A stretch of DNA of 64,000 nt from Megalobrama amblycephala (lineage: Eukaryota; Chordata; Actinopteri; Cypriniformes; Xenocyprididae): the NCBI RefSeq assembly GCF_018812025.1, contig NC_063066.1, positions 7,001,882 through 7,065,881 of the forward strand. The letters are read 5' to 3'. The notes below the pieces were generated by a model. It was not told the DNA's origin, searched no databases, and saw only the letters and a list, made by a program, of their open reading frames with translations. The number at the start of each line of letters is the position of its first letter. Position 1 is the stretch's first letter. Made by a program: the position numbers and the translations under genes. Positions 24,192 through 37,453 of this stretch are shown here, one piece after another.

Positions 24192-26350
24192 CTTCAAACT
24201 CAAAATAGCAAAGAAAAACATGTTTTCCATAATATGGCATGCACCTTTTAAGTTTTGCGTTAATTAAGTTGCTTCATGAAGCCAATATCCTTGCAAAGAA
24301 CTACACAGGATCTGGCATTTGATCTCAATTTGATCGCCAGTGTTTAGTCCATGGTGAATCCACAGTGTTAAATGTGAGGCCTACAGGGTGTTGAATGAAC
24401 ATAAAATGTAATGGTTTATACCGTTGTGCTACTGTACGCAGCAAAGCCTGAGTCTATGGGAGAAAACATAAACAGCATGACTGTGAAGGCGGTGGGTGGG
24501 GGGGAATGGCCTTCTCAACTCAACACAAATGGAAATGCATAAACGGAACAGCAAGACTTTGACATTTCAACAAAAAAAATCAGCAAAACAATCAAAGTCA
24601 GCCAAGGAAAACAATGCCTTCTCCCTACCCCATCCCCAGAGGAAATACCAAACATTACTGCAGCTTATAAATAGCATCTCCTACAGCCGAGTACAGGAGG
24701 GGTACTGAATCTCTGGGGGGCTTTGGAAACACGCCAACATCTCCAGCACGTCTGTCTTGCACTTCCCTTGCACTCTTTATTTCCTCGCTATCTGCCCTCT
24801 TTCTGCATGGGTTAACAACCTTGTAACACCTCACAAACAGCCGTTTATTTATTAATAAGGAGCTGCACTTGTGCAGAGAGTGTTTTCATATGGATGCTTC
24901 AATGGGGGAGTGCGTGTGGACATTGACCCGAGTTATTGCACAGGTTATCTGAGGTCCCAGATTGTTGGCTGATCACACGGCACCCACGGGGGCACCAAGA
25001 GTCCCCTCGCACATTGTAACACACGGATAATATAGATAAAAGATACATAGACATAAGGCATTAGTGCAAGATCCAGAACTACATTCTCTGGGTGTTTGTT
25101 TAACTTGCAGCATTTATGTTCCAGAAGTTAGTTGGTTGTCATTTAAAACATTTTTTTTCTTTCTTTCTTTCTTTTTTTAATTTTAAGCTCCCAGTCTTGG
25201 AAACTTGTTTTACTGAGGAAAAAGTGTAAGAAGTTTGTGACGTGTGAGATTTGTAAAAGATAAAGAAAAAAGGTAAATATCACTTGAGCAGAATATTGTA
25301 ATTGTGCATCATTTTTAATCGAGCTGTAATTTGTTCAAATTATGCAAAAAGTGTGAAAATATTATTTATTGTGTGTAGGCTATGTAAAATATTGTGAAAT
25401 TACTCTTAGCCAGACAAAGAGTCAGTCATTTTATGAATTTTCTGAAATGTCATATCCATAACCATCATTTCTATGATAGTACAAAATACATTATTTGAGA
25501 TGTGGCAGAATTCTCATGTTGGACATTTAAGTGGACAAATTAAATTAGTGAGAGTGTGTAAATTGCATTTTAATATAATGATTATTTTCACAGGGTCCAC
25601 GGGGCCACAAGTGCCTTTAGTTAAAGAAACGCCCAAATATTGATTCAAGCTATTAATTTTCTCATTTCCTCTTACTCAGAATAGATATCTGAAAACAGTG
25701 GGTTCGTGTTCACTGCTGGCCTCTGTGGTTTAATGATGAAATTGAGGGAGACACCGATCCCAAATCTTTCTTCAGTAATATTTCTTATATTAAAAACTGT
25801 GCTTTTCTTGTCTTTCTTGGCGATGATCCAGGGTTTAAAAGATGGATTCTCTTGATCGCTTTAGCTGTATTCTAATTAGGGCCTCAGTGGATTATCCATT
25901 ATAGACTCAGGGAAAGAGCAGGTATGAAATTTACAGTTTCAATAGAATTGTTTATTTTAGGAATTTCATCAGATGGGGTTCATTGACTAGGTTTTAAAAA
26001 AAGAAAGAAAGAAAAAGGTGACTGGTTTCTTTTATATGTTTCTGAATGAGAAAGGCCAGCATGCAATCTCAAAAATCATTTTAGTTTAGGACCTTGATCC
26101 AAACTAAACACTGGATTGGTTTTGTGAGCATTCAGGCTGCAAGGTTCATTTTATTGGTCATACAATAGTCAAAAACTTCACTTTTTCACATTTTATTCTG
26201 CTAAGGAAATCTATGTTGCAGGCTAAAAATGAATGAAAATGTAATTGAACAGAAAGTCTCCATCATGTATGCAAGCAAACATGCTTAGAATTAGAAATTA
26301 TTTATAATTGATAAAAAGCAAATTGTCTATCTTATACATAAAATACAATA
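24192..26350. other. Non-coding DNA with a short TTTC microsatellite
   Basis: 'ctttctttctttctttt' near 25157. The frame at 24496-24708 matches no family. Nothing else seen. Confidence 0.4.
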
Positions 26351-27055
26351 AAGCGGTCATGACATTTTTTTTGTATATAAGGGCTGCACAATTAATCAGA
26401 TTTTTAATCGTGATTACAATTTAATTTTAGTTTTAGTATAACATTATAATGCCATGCATATTTTTTACTTTTTTTATTTAAAGAAGAAACCAAACCAATG
26501 TATAGTTGACATTTGAGGCTTAATGCTATAGAAAAGCAATAAAAGTTTCAGGAGGAGTGTTTTCAGCTTGTTGCTTCAAACAATGGTATGAATCTATTCA
26601 AAACATTCAATGTAAATTGTGATAATCATAATTAATAAATCGCAATTACAGTTTCAAGGGAATAATCTACAATTAAGATTTTTTGTCTTAATTGTGCAGC
26701 AATATATATAAACGAGGCGGCTCATTTTGGATTTGTTAGTAAACAGCCACTATTATGATTGGCTAAAGTCATTGCATAGGAAACAAAACCCCCTCGTTTT
26801 TGCATGTGAGTGTTTTTAAAACTAAATATCTATATAAAAATCTATATAAAACCATCCTTTATAGTTAGCGCATTCTGAAATTTATTTATGGTTTGCGATG
26901 TATCTGCAACAAAAGGTTTGCGAAAATTCTTGGCAAACTCTCCATTACACTGTGCTTAGTTTACAAAACAATCTGCAGTCAAATGCTTCGAACAAACATA
27001 TAATCCTCCAACACTATTTTGGGCAGAAAATAACATTTCTCATGTCATGACCCCT
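26351..27055. mobile_element. TTAA-type 'GGTCATGACA' element with a nested hAT-like element
   Basis: The left end 'aaagcggtcatgacatttt' and the right end 'catgtcatgacccct' are inverted, with TTAA at 27056-27059. Inside, about 26381-26700 begins 'gggctgcacaattaatc' and ends 'ttaattgtgcagc', a hAT-like terminus I know from cyprinids. Confidence 0.75.
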
Positions 27056-27059
27056 TTAA

Positions 27060-28555
27060 AGACAAAAAACATGGAGTTATCATGGTACAAAAAAAACAAA
27101 AAACAGTACTAGTGCTAGTGACATCAAACATCACAATCAATTAGTTCTAGGTATGATGACTGGTAAAATGTGGAGGCACTTGTTTTAGATGTCATCAAAG
27201 TATTTGGATAGGATCAGTGATACCTTTGATACTGTAGCAGATTCTGGTGTTCATTATTGTCAGATGGGAATACAGATTACATTTTAGACTCAACGCAGCA
27301 ACCCATCAGATTGCCATTTATGTGTGGCACAGGCTGCATTTCATCCAGGCTATGGGAAATTAGCATATTTATGGGAATTTTAAGCGGAAAGGTACACCAT
27401 TAGTTTGGTAGTCAGTTCCTCGCACATTTTGTGTCACACGTTCTGTGCCCTTTGTCAGCAAACTGAAAATGAAAGAAGATTGAAAATGAATCTTTGCAAG
27501 TGAAATTGTGTTTATGGTGCGGCATAACGAAAGGATTTGCCGCAGCTTTTGCGTGTTTACACTCCTATTGATCAAATTCTTAATGCATGTCAGAGAGGAC
27601 CTTCATCGCAATGCTGAACCAGACCTACTAATGTTTAGAGATTCAATGCATCTTGTTCTTCAAAATGCATGAAATAGAGGAAGTATTAAAGAATATGACA
27701 GAAAATATCACAGGCTAGAAACATCAGAGAAACTCGCAGTTATCTTTAATGTTTGTGAATCGATTGCTTGACATGTAAAATGGAGCCCTGAAGCTGAACG
27801 ATGGCTAAAAGCTTCTGATGCTCTTCGGTTAGCCCCAAAGGGACAGTTTGTTCTCATACCTCTGTTTCACTGTGCCTTCCTGTGAGGATTCACTTCAACA
27901 TCGGACACAGCAGCATAAGCACACTTTTGAATTCTCACCCCTTCTCGTCATTGAATGTACTGGAGGTGAAGACATGGGGTCAGTAGTCCGTGTCAGCAAC
28001 ACTAAGGCAACAACTGTAACCAACTCTTTTTTTTATTTAGCCTGTTTCTCCATAATCTGCGCTTAAAGTTTCATGAGATTTTGTGCTGAATTTTTATCCC
28101 GTTTTTGTTCTCACCCAGAGCAAATGCACATCAATAATAGACGTGCTTTGGGGTTGCAGGGAGAGAAAGCGTAAAGGTATTCTGTTAGTGTTAGACACCT
28201 CTTCCGCTAAGAGCACTAGAACAAGTCTTTACAGAGTATTACCGCAGTTGTGATTGGTCTTTTTGGCATCAGTCCCATCTGCAGGCAGTAAATAAATAAT
28301 ATTACAAAAAGAAACTGTCGTTGTAGTGAAACTGAGGTGTTGACCCCAATTCTGGCTGAAGATTGTTCAGGGAAATAAGATAGTCATAAGCTTCCTATAA
28401 AAAAGACGTCACATTTTTCATGTCACATTGATGGTTGCTGTATGTATCCATAGTAAACTCTAACTGTAAGTGCATGCATTTTACTTAATTATGTTATATT
28501 TTTATTATATTTTTTAATCTTGTGTATATTGAATGATATACATATACAATATATG
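27060..28555. other. Non-coding DNA, no feature recognised
   Basis: Short frames only (27369, 27848), with no homology I recognise. Confidence 0.4.
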
Positions 28556-29088
28556 ATCAGATGAAAGCAGAACTGCACTTCCTAACAGAATGCTCCAAAA
28601 ACACGGACATACGGACAGTGTTCTATGATAAAATACAGCAGATTCATCCAACATTTAAAACGCGTTCAAACCAGGAGAAACTGCCATATCTGTTAGGAGA
28701 ACGCAAGAACTGCTGTGTGTTTGCTGCTCACTATGCGTCTGCCTGTCACCATAGAAGAGAAAACACTCAATCTGCCCTGATCTGATGTTTCCAGCACATA
28801 TAGATTATATTAAACCGTATTACTCTGTTATATTACTTAGATGTACATTTTGCTTCTGTAAATCTGTCTAATCCATCATCTTTTTTTCTTTTCTAGTTTA
28901 TATACTTACATACATTAGTAATTCATTTTGCACTACATGCTTAATACTTTTATGTATTATTACTATTATTCTTATTACTTTCTTCTCATGCACTATTTGT
29001 AAGCAGCCCAGCTGCAATTGCTTTGGCAATACAAATGTATAGTTTTTGTCATGCCAATAAAGCACACTTGAATTGAATTGAATTGAAT
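28556..29088 (+). pseudogene. 5'-truncated LINE (L1/Tx1-like) 3' end with TTGAA tail
   Basis: The 74-residue frame at 28561-28785 has the C-terminal pattern of fish L1/Tx1-type reverse-transcriptase ORFs: ELHFLTECSKNTDIR, later EKLPYLLGE, then a Cys-rich AAHYASACHHRR end. It is followed by an AT-rich 3' UTR with 'gccaataaagcacacttg' and an iterated TTGAA tail at 29070-29089, as retrotransposed copies have. Endonuclease and the catalytic reverse-transcriptase region are missing, so it is a dead 5'-truncated copy. The family name is from memory. Confidence 0.75.
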
Positions 29089-29737
29089 ATTACTGTTAAA
29101 AAGTTGGCAGTCAGTAAGGAAGTTTGTCTCCAAAAAAATTAAAATTTTTCACATATTATTTGTGACTACAGAATGTTGTGAAACAGAGACACATTTCCAC
29201 TGGCGTGTGCCCCTCCCTCCTACATTAAGATCCTGCCACTTCCATATCTGGGACAAAGGAAGCCTTTTCCATCATTTCACAACCCTGTTATTCTCGAGTG
29301 GTAGTAGGGCACCAGATGGGCTCTGACCTGGATCCGTGATCTTCGATCGTGAAGGTTACCCATCTGTGTTTGTGCAGATGCCAGAGCGTTGAACCTCTCT
29401 ATTCAGCGGCCATTGCTCTGATCTCCACAAACCTAAGCCACCACAGCACTGTTTACATTCTATGAATAGAATCACATGTTTGATTAAGCCAGCCCAGTGT
29501 CAGAGAGAGTATGTGGAGGACCAGCACCCACATGGGTCACAGTGAAGTAGAAGCTACTGTTATATCTTGGTGTGAAAAACTCTCACTACTTTTTATATGA
29601 CACTTTTGGGGAAAAAATACAACACAGCACACCTCTGGGAATTGTTATTTAAAAAGGAAACAGTCACAATATTCGTAAAGAATTGAATGACTTCAGTTAT
29701 GATTTCTCTTAACGATTCTGGTTAATCCATTTACTAG
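29089..29737. other. Non-coding DNA, no feature recognised
   Basis: No gene-like frame or repeat signature. Confidence 0.4.
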
Positions 29738-29995
29738 GGCTTTTCACACTTGACATATTTAACCCTGGGTCATTCTAAACCCTGGGTTATCTTGCTTCAA
29801 GTTTCACACTGCTCATAATTTACCCAAGGTTAACAAATAATCCTTGGTATTCCTAAAATGACGTTTCACATTGGACATTCCTAAACCCTGGGTTAACATT
29901 CTTATTTGAATATTTATGGAATATTTATGTTTAGCTCTAGCGTTGCTCAAAGAACAATAAGAACCGGCTCTTTATTCCCAACTGGTATTAGCTCT
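29738..29995. mobile_element. Element with 'AGGGCTTTTCACACTTGACA' end and repeated 'aaccctgggt'
   Basis: 'taaccctgggt' or 'aaaccctgggtta' occurs three times with spaced 'tttcaca' motifs. I recall this as a dispersed cyprinid repeat. The right end is not resolved. Confidence 0.5.
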
Positions 29996-29997
29996 AG

Positions 29998-30200
29998 ACA
30001 TATACTGCAGTTCAAAAGTTTGGGGTAAGTAAGTAAAATGTATTACAAATAGAAAACACTTATTTTAAATTGTAATAATATTTCACAATATTACTGTATT
30101 TTTTGATCAAATAAGTGCAGCCTTGGTGAGTATTAAAAAAAAAACTTATTTTAAAAACATTAAGAAATCTTACCGACCACAAACTTTTGAACAGTATAGC
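29998..30200. mobile_element. Family A element, internally deleted
   Basis: 'atactgcagttcaaaagt' at the left and 'acttttgaacagtatagcc' at the right, with most of the core missing. The minus-strand frame at 30060-30299 is incidental. Confidence 0.75.
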
Positions 30201-31280
30201 CCTTTCAAAAGTGGAGAAAACACATAATGTAAATGGCCATCTATGACCTTGGTGACCATACAGCCATTGTGTATCCTTATAAAAATACACCCTCTGCAAT
30301 TATCCAAGTCTGCCCTCTATTTCAAGCTTTGACATTAAAAATAAATAAAGTAGCACTTATGGTTTGAGAGACTGACCACTTACATTTGAGATCTAGGCTG
30401 CCTTGTGTTGACTCTCCCTGTGTGGCTACATGGTTTGGTTGAGCTGGAGCAAATCACGGCTGAAATCTCACTGCGGTGCTGCTAAAAACAGGCCAAACGC
30501 ATACTCTTATTACCCCGTCCCACGGGAGATGAAATAAACCGCCTGTTTAAGCAATACTTCAACCTGTTAAAGGCGTATTCACCCTTTGGGCCCTGTTCTA
30601 GCACCGCTGTGTACTTCAAAACGCTTATTTAATTAGCGACATGTCTCAGTTCCACATGAAGTCGTTGTGGAATAATCCTGTAATTTGTAATTAACATCCA
30701 TAACCTTTTGTTCTCATCAGATATTTGAGGAATGCTTACTGCATACTAACTCCTGCAGTTCAGTTCTGTCTCTCTCACGTCTTTTGTTAATGCTAATCAC
30801 TGCAGAAAATCAGCATGTCACATATTAAGTAGACAGGTCTACTGTACAGAAGACACATGTTCGGTGCCTGCGCTCGTACAATGGCTCACCTGTTTGGCTC
30901 AAAGCGTTAGCTGTGGGTGAACAGATTATTACTCAGTGTGGGCTCTCCAAAACATGTGCAGTATTTATATATATATGGCAAGATTTAGCAGTTGAAGGTG
31001 GATAAGAGAATGGCGCAGTGGATTCTGTGCCAGGCACTTCATTTGAAACACACCTGCATGCTTTTATTCACTCCAGCACTCTTGTGGGATTGAGTTTTTC
31101 ATAAATGTATCTCACAGCTAAATTGTAATGCAGTGAGGGTAAAAGACATTTTGCATTGACATATCTTGAAGAGTTTGTGTGATGATGTGTAATTTAAGGC
31201 GTATTACACTATGAAGCTTCATCTGATCACTTTAGGGGGATTTCCCTGTTTGTATTATTTCGCAATACGTTGTGTACATT
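30201..31280. other. Non-coding DNA, possible conserved island
   Basis: 30400-30830 is unique-looking, of balanced composition, and contains a homeodomain-type site (cttatttaattagcg near 30626). Nothing is proven. Confidence 0.4.
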
Positions 31281-31670
31281 CAGTGTTGGGGGTAAAGCAT
31301 TTCAACTCGAGTTACGTAATCAGATTACTTTTTCCAAGTAACTAGTAAAGTACACATTTATTGACTGACGGCTGTCCTGTCCAAATATGTATTTATGTAT
31401 TTAATCTCACTTTATTAACCAATGTCTTTACTGCTGACCTTCAATGATCTAATTCAACCATACTAATAAGCAAAAATTACTAGATTAGATTTAGAAATAA
31501 TGTTGTTATTAAAAAACAAATAAGCAAGCCCCAGGTGAGAAAAGGTAACTCAAAAGTAATGTAATGCATTACTTTGAATAAAAAGTATCTAAGAAACACA
31601 ATTAGTTACTTTTTTAGGGAGTAACAATGTTGTAATGCATAACTTTAAAAAGTAACTTTTCCCAACACTG
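31281..31670. mobile_element. hAT-like MITE, CAGTGTTGGG...CCCAACACTG
   Basis: Perfect 10-bp inverted ends. 'gtaact'/'agttac' motifs are repeated inside, as in the common 'cagtgttgggg' fish element. The flanking octamers tgtacatt and tgtttctt agree at 5 of 8. Confidence 0.82.
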
Positions 31671-31779
31671 TGTTTCTTTTTCTAGATTTTTTAACTAATA
31701 TTTACAGAGCCCCGGACAAAAAATAAATAAATAAGATATAGATATATATATAGATATATAAATCATGGCCATGAATTAA

Positions 31780-32215
31780 AGGGTTAGTTCACCCAAAAGT
31801 GAAAATTCTGTCATAATTTTCTCATCCTCATGTCATTCCAAACATGTAAGACTTTCGTTCCTCTTAAGCCAGGCACACATTTAATGACTATCTAAAACAT
31901 TCTAAGAATGTGCTCAACATACAGCGATTGTTTCCTGCGACTGAAGCCGATTTAAATACTTACACATGGAATTTGAACACCGACTGTAATCGCAGACTGA
32001 ACACAACTGGCTCTGACTGGATGCGTTTGAGCGCGATCAATCATAAGTATCAATTCACATTCATAATCGGCCTCACAATCGTTAGGTGTCCCCGGCTTTA
32101 AAAACACAAATAAAGATCTTTCTGAGCTTTCTGTCCCTCCATTGACACTATACGCAACTACCACTTTGATGCTTTAAAAAGTTAATAAAGAGATCATAAA
32201 AATTACCCATATGAA
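31780..32215. mobile_element. TTAA-type 'GGGTTAGTTCACCC' element, right end lost, with a nested insertion
   Basis: TTAA (31776-31779) then AGGGTTAGTTCACCC. The interior is broken at 31864-32101 by another TTAA-flanked element, then continues ('aaaacacaaataaagatct'). No right terminus is found, so the end is approximate. Confidence 0.75.
31868..32097. mobile_element. Small nested TTAA-flanked element, GCCAGGCACAC...GTGTCCCCGGCT
   Basis: Imperfect inverted ends lie directly inside TTAA at 31864-31867 and 32098-32101. About 230 bases. The frames on both strands within it are not gene-like. Confidence 0.75.
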
Positions 32216-32728
32216 TTGAGCTAGTTTCTCAATGTGTCAATGTGTCTCAATGTGACTAATGTGTTCCCTTGTTTTGATTTAACAAAAACAAGGGAACAAA
32301 TTAGGAACAAATTGTTCATTTGTGGCCACGATATACCTATTTTTTTCCCCTGCATGTCATTTGTGGAGCTCTGTAATAACTACATTTTCTGAAGAAGCCC
32401 CAAATCTATATTCTTTATGGCTCAGCTCCTGCCTTCCATGTAAGTCTACAAGATTTTTTCTTGGAATGCACAATATTTATGTACTATATTGGTTATTGGT
32501 CATTTATTAGAGAATATCGCATTAATTGTATTGGTCACATGCTAATTTGCTTATTTTTACATTTAGCTCTCATCTAAAGTAAATCTCTAAGAGGAGAAAT
32601 AATTAATACTTTAATAACACTGTTAAATATTATCTTTTACCAAATCTCCAAATGAATATCTATTTTTCATACTGTATAATTATAATTAGCATTTAAATTA
32701 TTTTTTACTTAATTTTTATTGTTTTATT
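32216..32728. other. Non-coding AT-rich DNA
   Basis: No feature recognised. Confidence 0.4.
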
Positions 32729-32732
32729 TTAA

Positions 32733-33613
32733 AGGTTCCCTAGATTATGTTTTTAAAAGATGTAATATAAGTCTAAGGTGTCCCCTGAATGTGTCTGTGA
32801 AGTTTCAGCTCAAAATACCCCATAGATTTTTTTTAATTAATTTTTTTAACTGCCTATTTTGGGGCATCATTATAAACGCGCCGATTTTATGCTGCGGCCC
32901 CTTTAAATCCCGTGCTCTCCACCCATGCCTTAAACAGTGCCTTAACAAAGTTTACACAGCTAATATAACCCTCAAAATGGATCTTTACAAAGTGTTCGTC
33001 ATGCATGCGGCACTTATGTGAGTATTGTATACTGTTATATTGTTGACTTCTGATTTTGAATGAGTTTGATAGTGCTCCGTGGCTAACGGCTAATGCTACA
33101 CTGTTGGAGAAATTTATAAAGAATGAAGTTGTGTTTATGCATTATACAGACTGCAAGTGTTTAAAAATGAAAATAGCGATGGCTCTCTTGTCTCTGTGAA
33201 TACAGTAATAACCGATGGTAACTTTAACCACATTTAACAGTACATTAGCAACATGCTAACGAATCCATGCATCATGGATCATGTCAGTTATTATTGCTCC
33301 ATCTGCCATTTTTCACTATTGTTCTTGCTTGCTTACCTAGTCTGATGATTTGGTTGTGCACATCCAGACGTTAATACTGGCTGCCCTTGTCTAATGCCTT
33401 TTATAATGTTGGAAACGTGGGCTGGCATATGCAAATATTGGGGGCGTACATGTTGAGATTCGCTTGTTCTTCTGAGGTCTTTTAAACAAATGAGACTTAT
33501 ATAAGAAGGAGGAAACAATGGAGTTTGAGACTCACTGTATGTCATTTCCATGTACTGAACTCTTGTTATTTAACTATGCCAAGATAAATTCAATTTTTCA
33601 TTCGAGGGCACCT
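32733..33613. mobile_element. TTAA-type element, family C, copy 1
   Basis: TTAA at 32729-32732 and 33614-33617. Begins AGGTTCCCTAGATTATG and ends 'tcattcgagggcacct'. The core 'atggatctttacaaagtgt' is shared with copy 2, and the 32719-33021 frame is this core and not a gene. Confidence 0.85.
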
Positions 33614-33617
33614 TTAA

Positions 33618-35044
33618 ATTTATTAAAGCAAAATTTCACCTTTTTTAATTGTCCACCAGGAGAACATGAAGAATCATCATTAAGTCTAATTTCTTATAAT
33701 AGCAGACATGTGCTTAACAAACCTCAATATCTGTGATGTTCATGTCTGTAGCATAATCTGTGCATTGAGTATGAGCAACATTATTAGCCTTAGCAAGCAC
33801 CAATAATTCAATGCCATGAGAACATTTTTCCATAAAGAACTTTATGCACTGGTGCTTTAAAGAACCCAGAAATCAATGTGTAATACACTGATCTGAAGAA
33901 CCTATAATGTAAAATCTAAAACTTTGAAATTGCAAAGGATCATAAAGCAACTCATGGTCCACAAAATGGTCATTTTTAAGAATCCTACAATGTAGAACCA
34001 CCCCTCATGCTCGCATCAGCTGCCACTCGGCTTGACAGCAGGTCAGTCGTAACAAATTCGGAGGTGATAAACTGCGAATGGCTTCCCTGGCACCTGTCCT
34101 AACAGCAGAGCTCTGGGAGTCCCCAAAGTCCAGTCACTCATTTTTAATTGATGTGTCTTCATCCGTACGTGAGGTGTGGGGCTGCAGTAGTGCTCCAGTG
34201 GTGCTGTGTCCGGTCTAGACTTCCTCTTTGCCCGTTATTCCAGCTGCCTGGCTACTCAAGCGGCAGAAGAGGCAGTGGGGAACCTGTAACCAGCTGCAGG
34301 TTGACAGGAGATAAATGGCTCCATTAGTGTGTCTGGGCCGCAGGGCGGAGTCTGACCCACTGGCCCACCCAGCACCACACTAAGCCACTTACAAACATCA
34401 AACAACATACTTCCTCATCCTGGACGGACCTGCCAGGGAACGCTAGCACAGTGAGTTATCTTGTGTCCTGGCTGGAATGGCCTATATTGTACCATCTGGA
34501 TGGTAGGTCAGTGTTATGGCAGGTTTATGAAGGATTCCAGTGTCATTCTAGTTTTACTTCATATTGAATTCTAATATTTTCGTCAAAGTTTGAGGAAATG
34601 TTTCATTTCAACGTAAACTGGATTACACTATATCATATGGTATATTGGATTGCCATCTTATCGACCACTTTGCTCTCTTGTTGTCAGCCACATAAAAATC
34701 CATGTCATTCAACCACTAGATGAAATATTTCCGGTATGAAAAAGTGCTTAAACTGATGTAATGGTATATGTGATACTTACCTGTATTTCTGACCCAGATG
34801 GAGTTTGTTATTTAGACTTTGCATTGTATGAGCATATTTCTCATATGACCTACTCCACAAAGGACAATGACTTGTGATCTTTTTATTTTTTTATTTTTTG
34901 GTCTATGTAATGTAGACAATACATGTATTCTAAAAAACTATTAAAATGTGTAAACTGGTAGACTTTCTACTATATCATTTATATAGGTAGATATAGATAG
35001 ATAATAGTAATAATAATAATTTATATTTATTTATAATAATAAAT
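33618..35044. other. Non-coding DNA
   Basis: 34000-34500 is GC-richer and unique-looking. No coding frame or repeat recognised. Confidence 0.4.
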
Positions 35045-35278
35045 AATGTCAAAATGCCGGTCTTGGCGAGTATTCACATAAACACAGTCAGTTTTGTTTT
35101 AAGTGAACGTAGACAGTGAATGCATGCCTTAAAGTGACAGCAGCCTAATATACCTGCTGCCAAATTATGAGATAATATTAAAAATATCTATATGGCAGTT
35201 TGTCCACATGGTATCGATGTCAAACTTTATAACTTTGGAAAGTAACTTTGGAAAACCACTAGCCACAGTGGCTGGTAA
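35045..35278. mobile_element. Truncated copy of the hAT-like element found at 47987-49288 (uninterrupted site)
   Basis: Shares 'aaatgccggtcttggc', 'ttaaagtgacagcagcc', 'tatctatatggcagttt' and 'aaaaccactagccacagtg' with 48360-49270. Here the TTAA at 35131-35134 is single and uninterrupted. Confidence 0.82.
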
Positions 35279-35292
35279 GCAAAAAAATTTAA

Positions 35293-36264
35293 AGGTGCCA
35301 TCGAACGTTTTTTTACAAGATGTAATAAAAGTCTAAGGTGTCCCCTAAATGTGTCTGTGAATTTTCAGCTCAAAATAATCCATAGATTTTTTTTAATTAA
35401 TTTTTTTAACTGCCTATTTTGGGGCATCATTAAATATGAGCCGATTTATGCTCTGCGGCCCCTTTAAATCTCGCGCTCTCTGCCCACGGAGCTCGCGCTT
35501 GCCTTAAACAGTGCCTAAACAAAGTTTACACAGCTAATATAACCCTCAAATGGATCTTTACAAAGTGTTCGTCATGTATGCGGCATGCATGCGTCGGATT
35601 ATGTGAGTATTGTATACTGTTATATTGTTTACATTGATTCTGAATGAATTTGAGGCTGTGCTCCGTGGCTAACGGTTAATGCTACACTGTTGGAGAGATT
35701 TATAAAGAATGAAGTTGTGTTTATGAATTATACAGACTGCAAGTGTTTAAAAATGAAAATAACGACAGTCTTGTCTCCATGAATACAGTAAGAAACGATG
35801 GTAACTTTAACCACATTTAACAGTACATTAGCAACATGCTAACGAAACATTTAGAAAGACAATTTACACTAAAAATATCATGTTATCATGGATCATGTCA
35901 GTTATTATCGCTCCATCTGCCATTTTTCGCTATTCTTGCTTGCTTACCTAGTCTGATGATTCAGCTGTGCACAGATCCAGACGTTAATACTGGCTGCCCT
36001 TGTCTAATGCCTTTCATAATGTTGGAAACATGGGCTGGCATATGCAAATATTGGGGTCATACATATTAATGATCCCGACAGTTACGTAACAGTCGGTGTT
36101 ATGTTGAGATTCGCCTGTTCTTCGGAGGTCTTTTAAACAAATGAGATTTATATAAGTAGGAGGAAACAGTGGAGTTTGAGACTCACTGTATGTCATTTCC
36201 ATGTACTGAACTCTTGTTATTTAACTATGCCAAGATAAATTCAATTTTTCATTCGAGGGCACCT
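35293..36264. mobile_element. TTAA-type element, family C, copy 2
   Basis: TTAA at 35289-35292 and 36265-36268. Begins AGGTGCCATCGAACG and ends 'attcgagggcacct'. Highly similar to copy 1, same orientation. The frame at 35836-36069 belongs to the element. Confidence 0.87.
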
Positions 36265-36277
36265 TTAATGTCCAGCC

Positions 36278-36304
36278 ATGGATGGATGGATGGATGGATG
36301 GATG
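36278..36304. repeat. (ATGG)n microsatellite
   Basis: About six and a half ATGG units just after the family C element. Confidence 0.9.
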
Positions 36305-37453
36305 TTTATGTAAATATGTGTGTGCCCATCCTTGTAGCTGACTAGTCTTATCTAAAATTAACCACAGAGAAAGTTTCAGTGACCCGTTATATGTGTTGTA
36401 AGTAATCATTGTCTCATTATCATTGTATGCATATCATTCAAGGAAGAGCAGTCCTTAGAGACAATTTAAAAGCGACTTGTCCCTATTGTTTAGACAAGGC
36501 TAATTGTCATTGTTCCAGAAATGCCATACCTCTCAGTGACGCATTGGTGCCATGTTGGTTTTTCGTTTTTCTTCTGTCCTAACAGACACCGAAAAAGCAG
36601 AATCCCAGGAGAACCTGACACTGGACGATTAAATGCAACTGTCATCTTTTAAACTAGCTTTGCTTAGTATTTGTATTTTATAGTAGGTTCTCTAGAGATT
36701 ATTTGAGAAAGATGACATTTTGTATTACCTTTGGATTTTATTAGCAAATATATCAGCAGCGAGGCAGCTAGGGTTGCTTTTAGGCAAACATGTTAGGCAC
36801 CTGATGTACGTGTGCGCCTGCACTAAGTGGCTTTGTTAAATCATTACCATATGAGTCATCTCTTATAGAGACTGCTTTTCGTCTTCTTTATTCCAATTCA
36901 ACATCAAAGGGAAAAATAATGCCTTAATCAAGCCGAGAACAGATCAAAAAAACCAGACTCGGCTCTGAGTATTTGTGCATCCGTGTTTGTGCCTGAGAAG
37001 GGCTGTTCATGAGCAAAAGCAGACTCTGATCAGCCTCCATATGAAGCACTTCATCATAATCAGATTATATGATGTGGTGTCTTTCTTTGAAAGGAGTAAA
37101 TCGTTTGCTTCTCCACTTCTCCAATCACTTGTTCTGCCTGTTACACTTAAAATAAACGTTTACGTGCTAAACCTCATGACTCTCTCTGTATGTTTTAAAA
37201 TATATGCGTTTAAAACATTGTGATTTGTATAGGGTACTAGAGTCCATTGCTGACCTCATCACCTCACTGTGACCTTCATTAAGCCCTGCCTTAAAACCAT
37301 TGCTGGCTGTTTCTTCTTCAGCAGAACTGCCAGATTACCAGGCAAGCTTTTGCTCTTTTCTAATCTTAAGTCCTGTGTGTTTGAATAATTGTCAATGGAA
37401 CTAGCAGTGGAGATATAAAAGGGAAGCCATTTAAACTTATATAGATATTTTAA
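36305..37453. other. Non-coding, unique-looking DNA
   Basis: No gene or repeat recognised. The short frame at 36975-37223 is not gene-like. Confidence 0.4.

Noticed and set aside
32719..33021. 100-codon frame with MDLYKVFVMHA, followed by a gtgagt-like site
   Set aside because: The same block occurs in three family C copies, including one inverted; it is repeat interior and not an exon of a gene here.
36599..36640. 'aggagaacctgacactgga' as a possible second Midline exon (coiled coil start)
   Set aside because: It lies upstream of the first coding exon, is interrupted by stops and does not extend the coiled-coil sequence.
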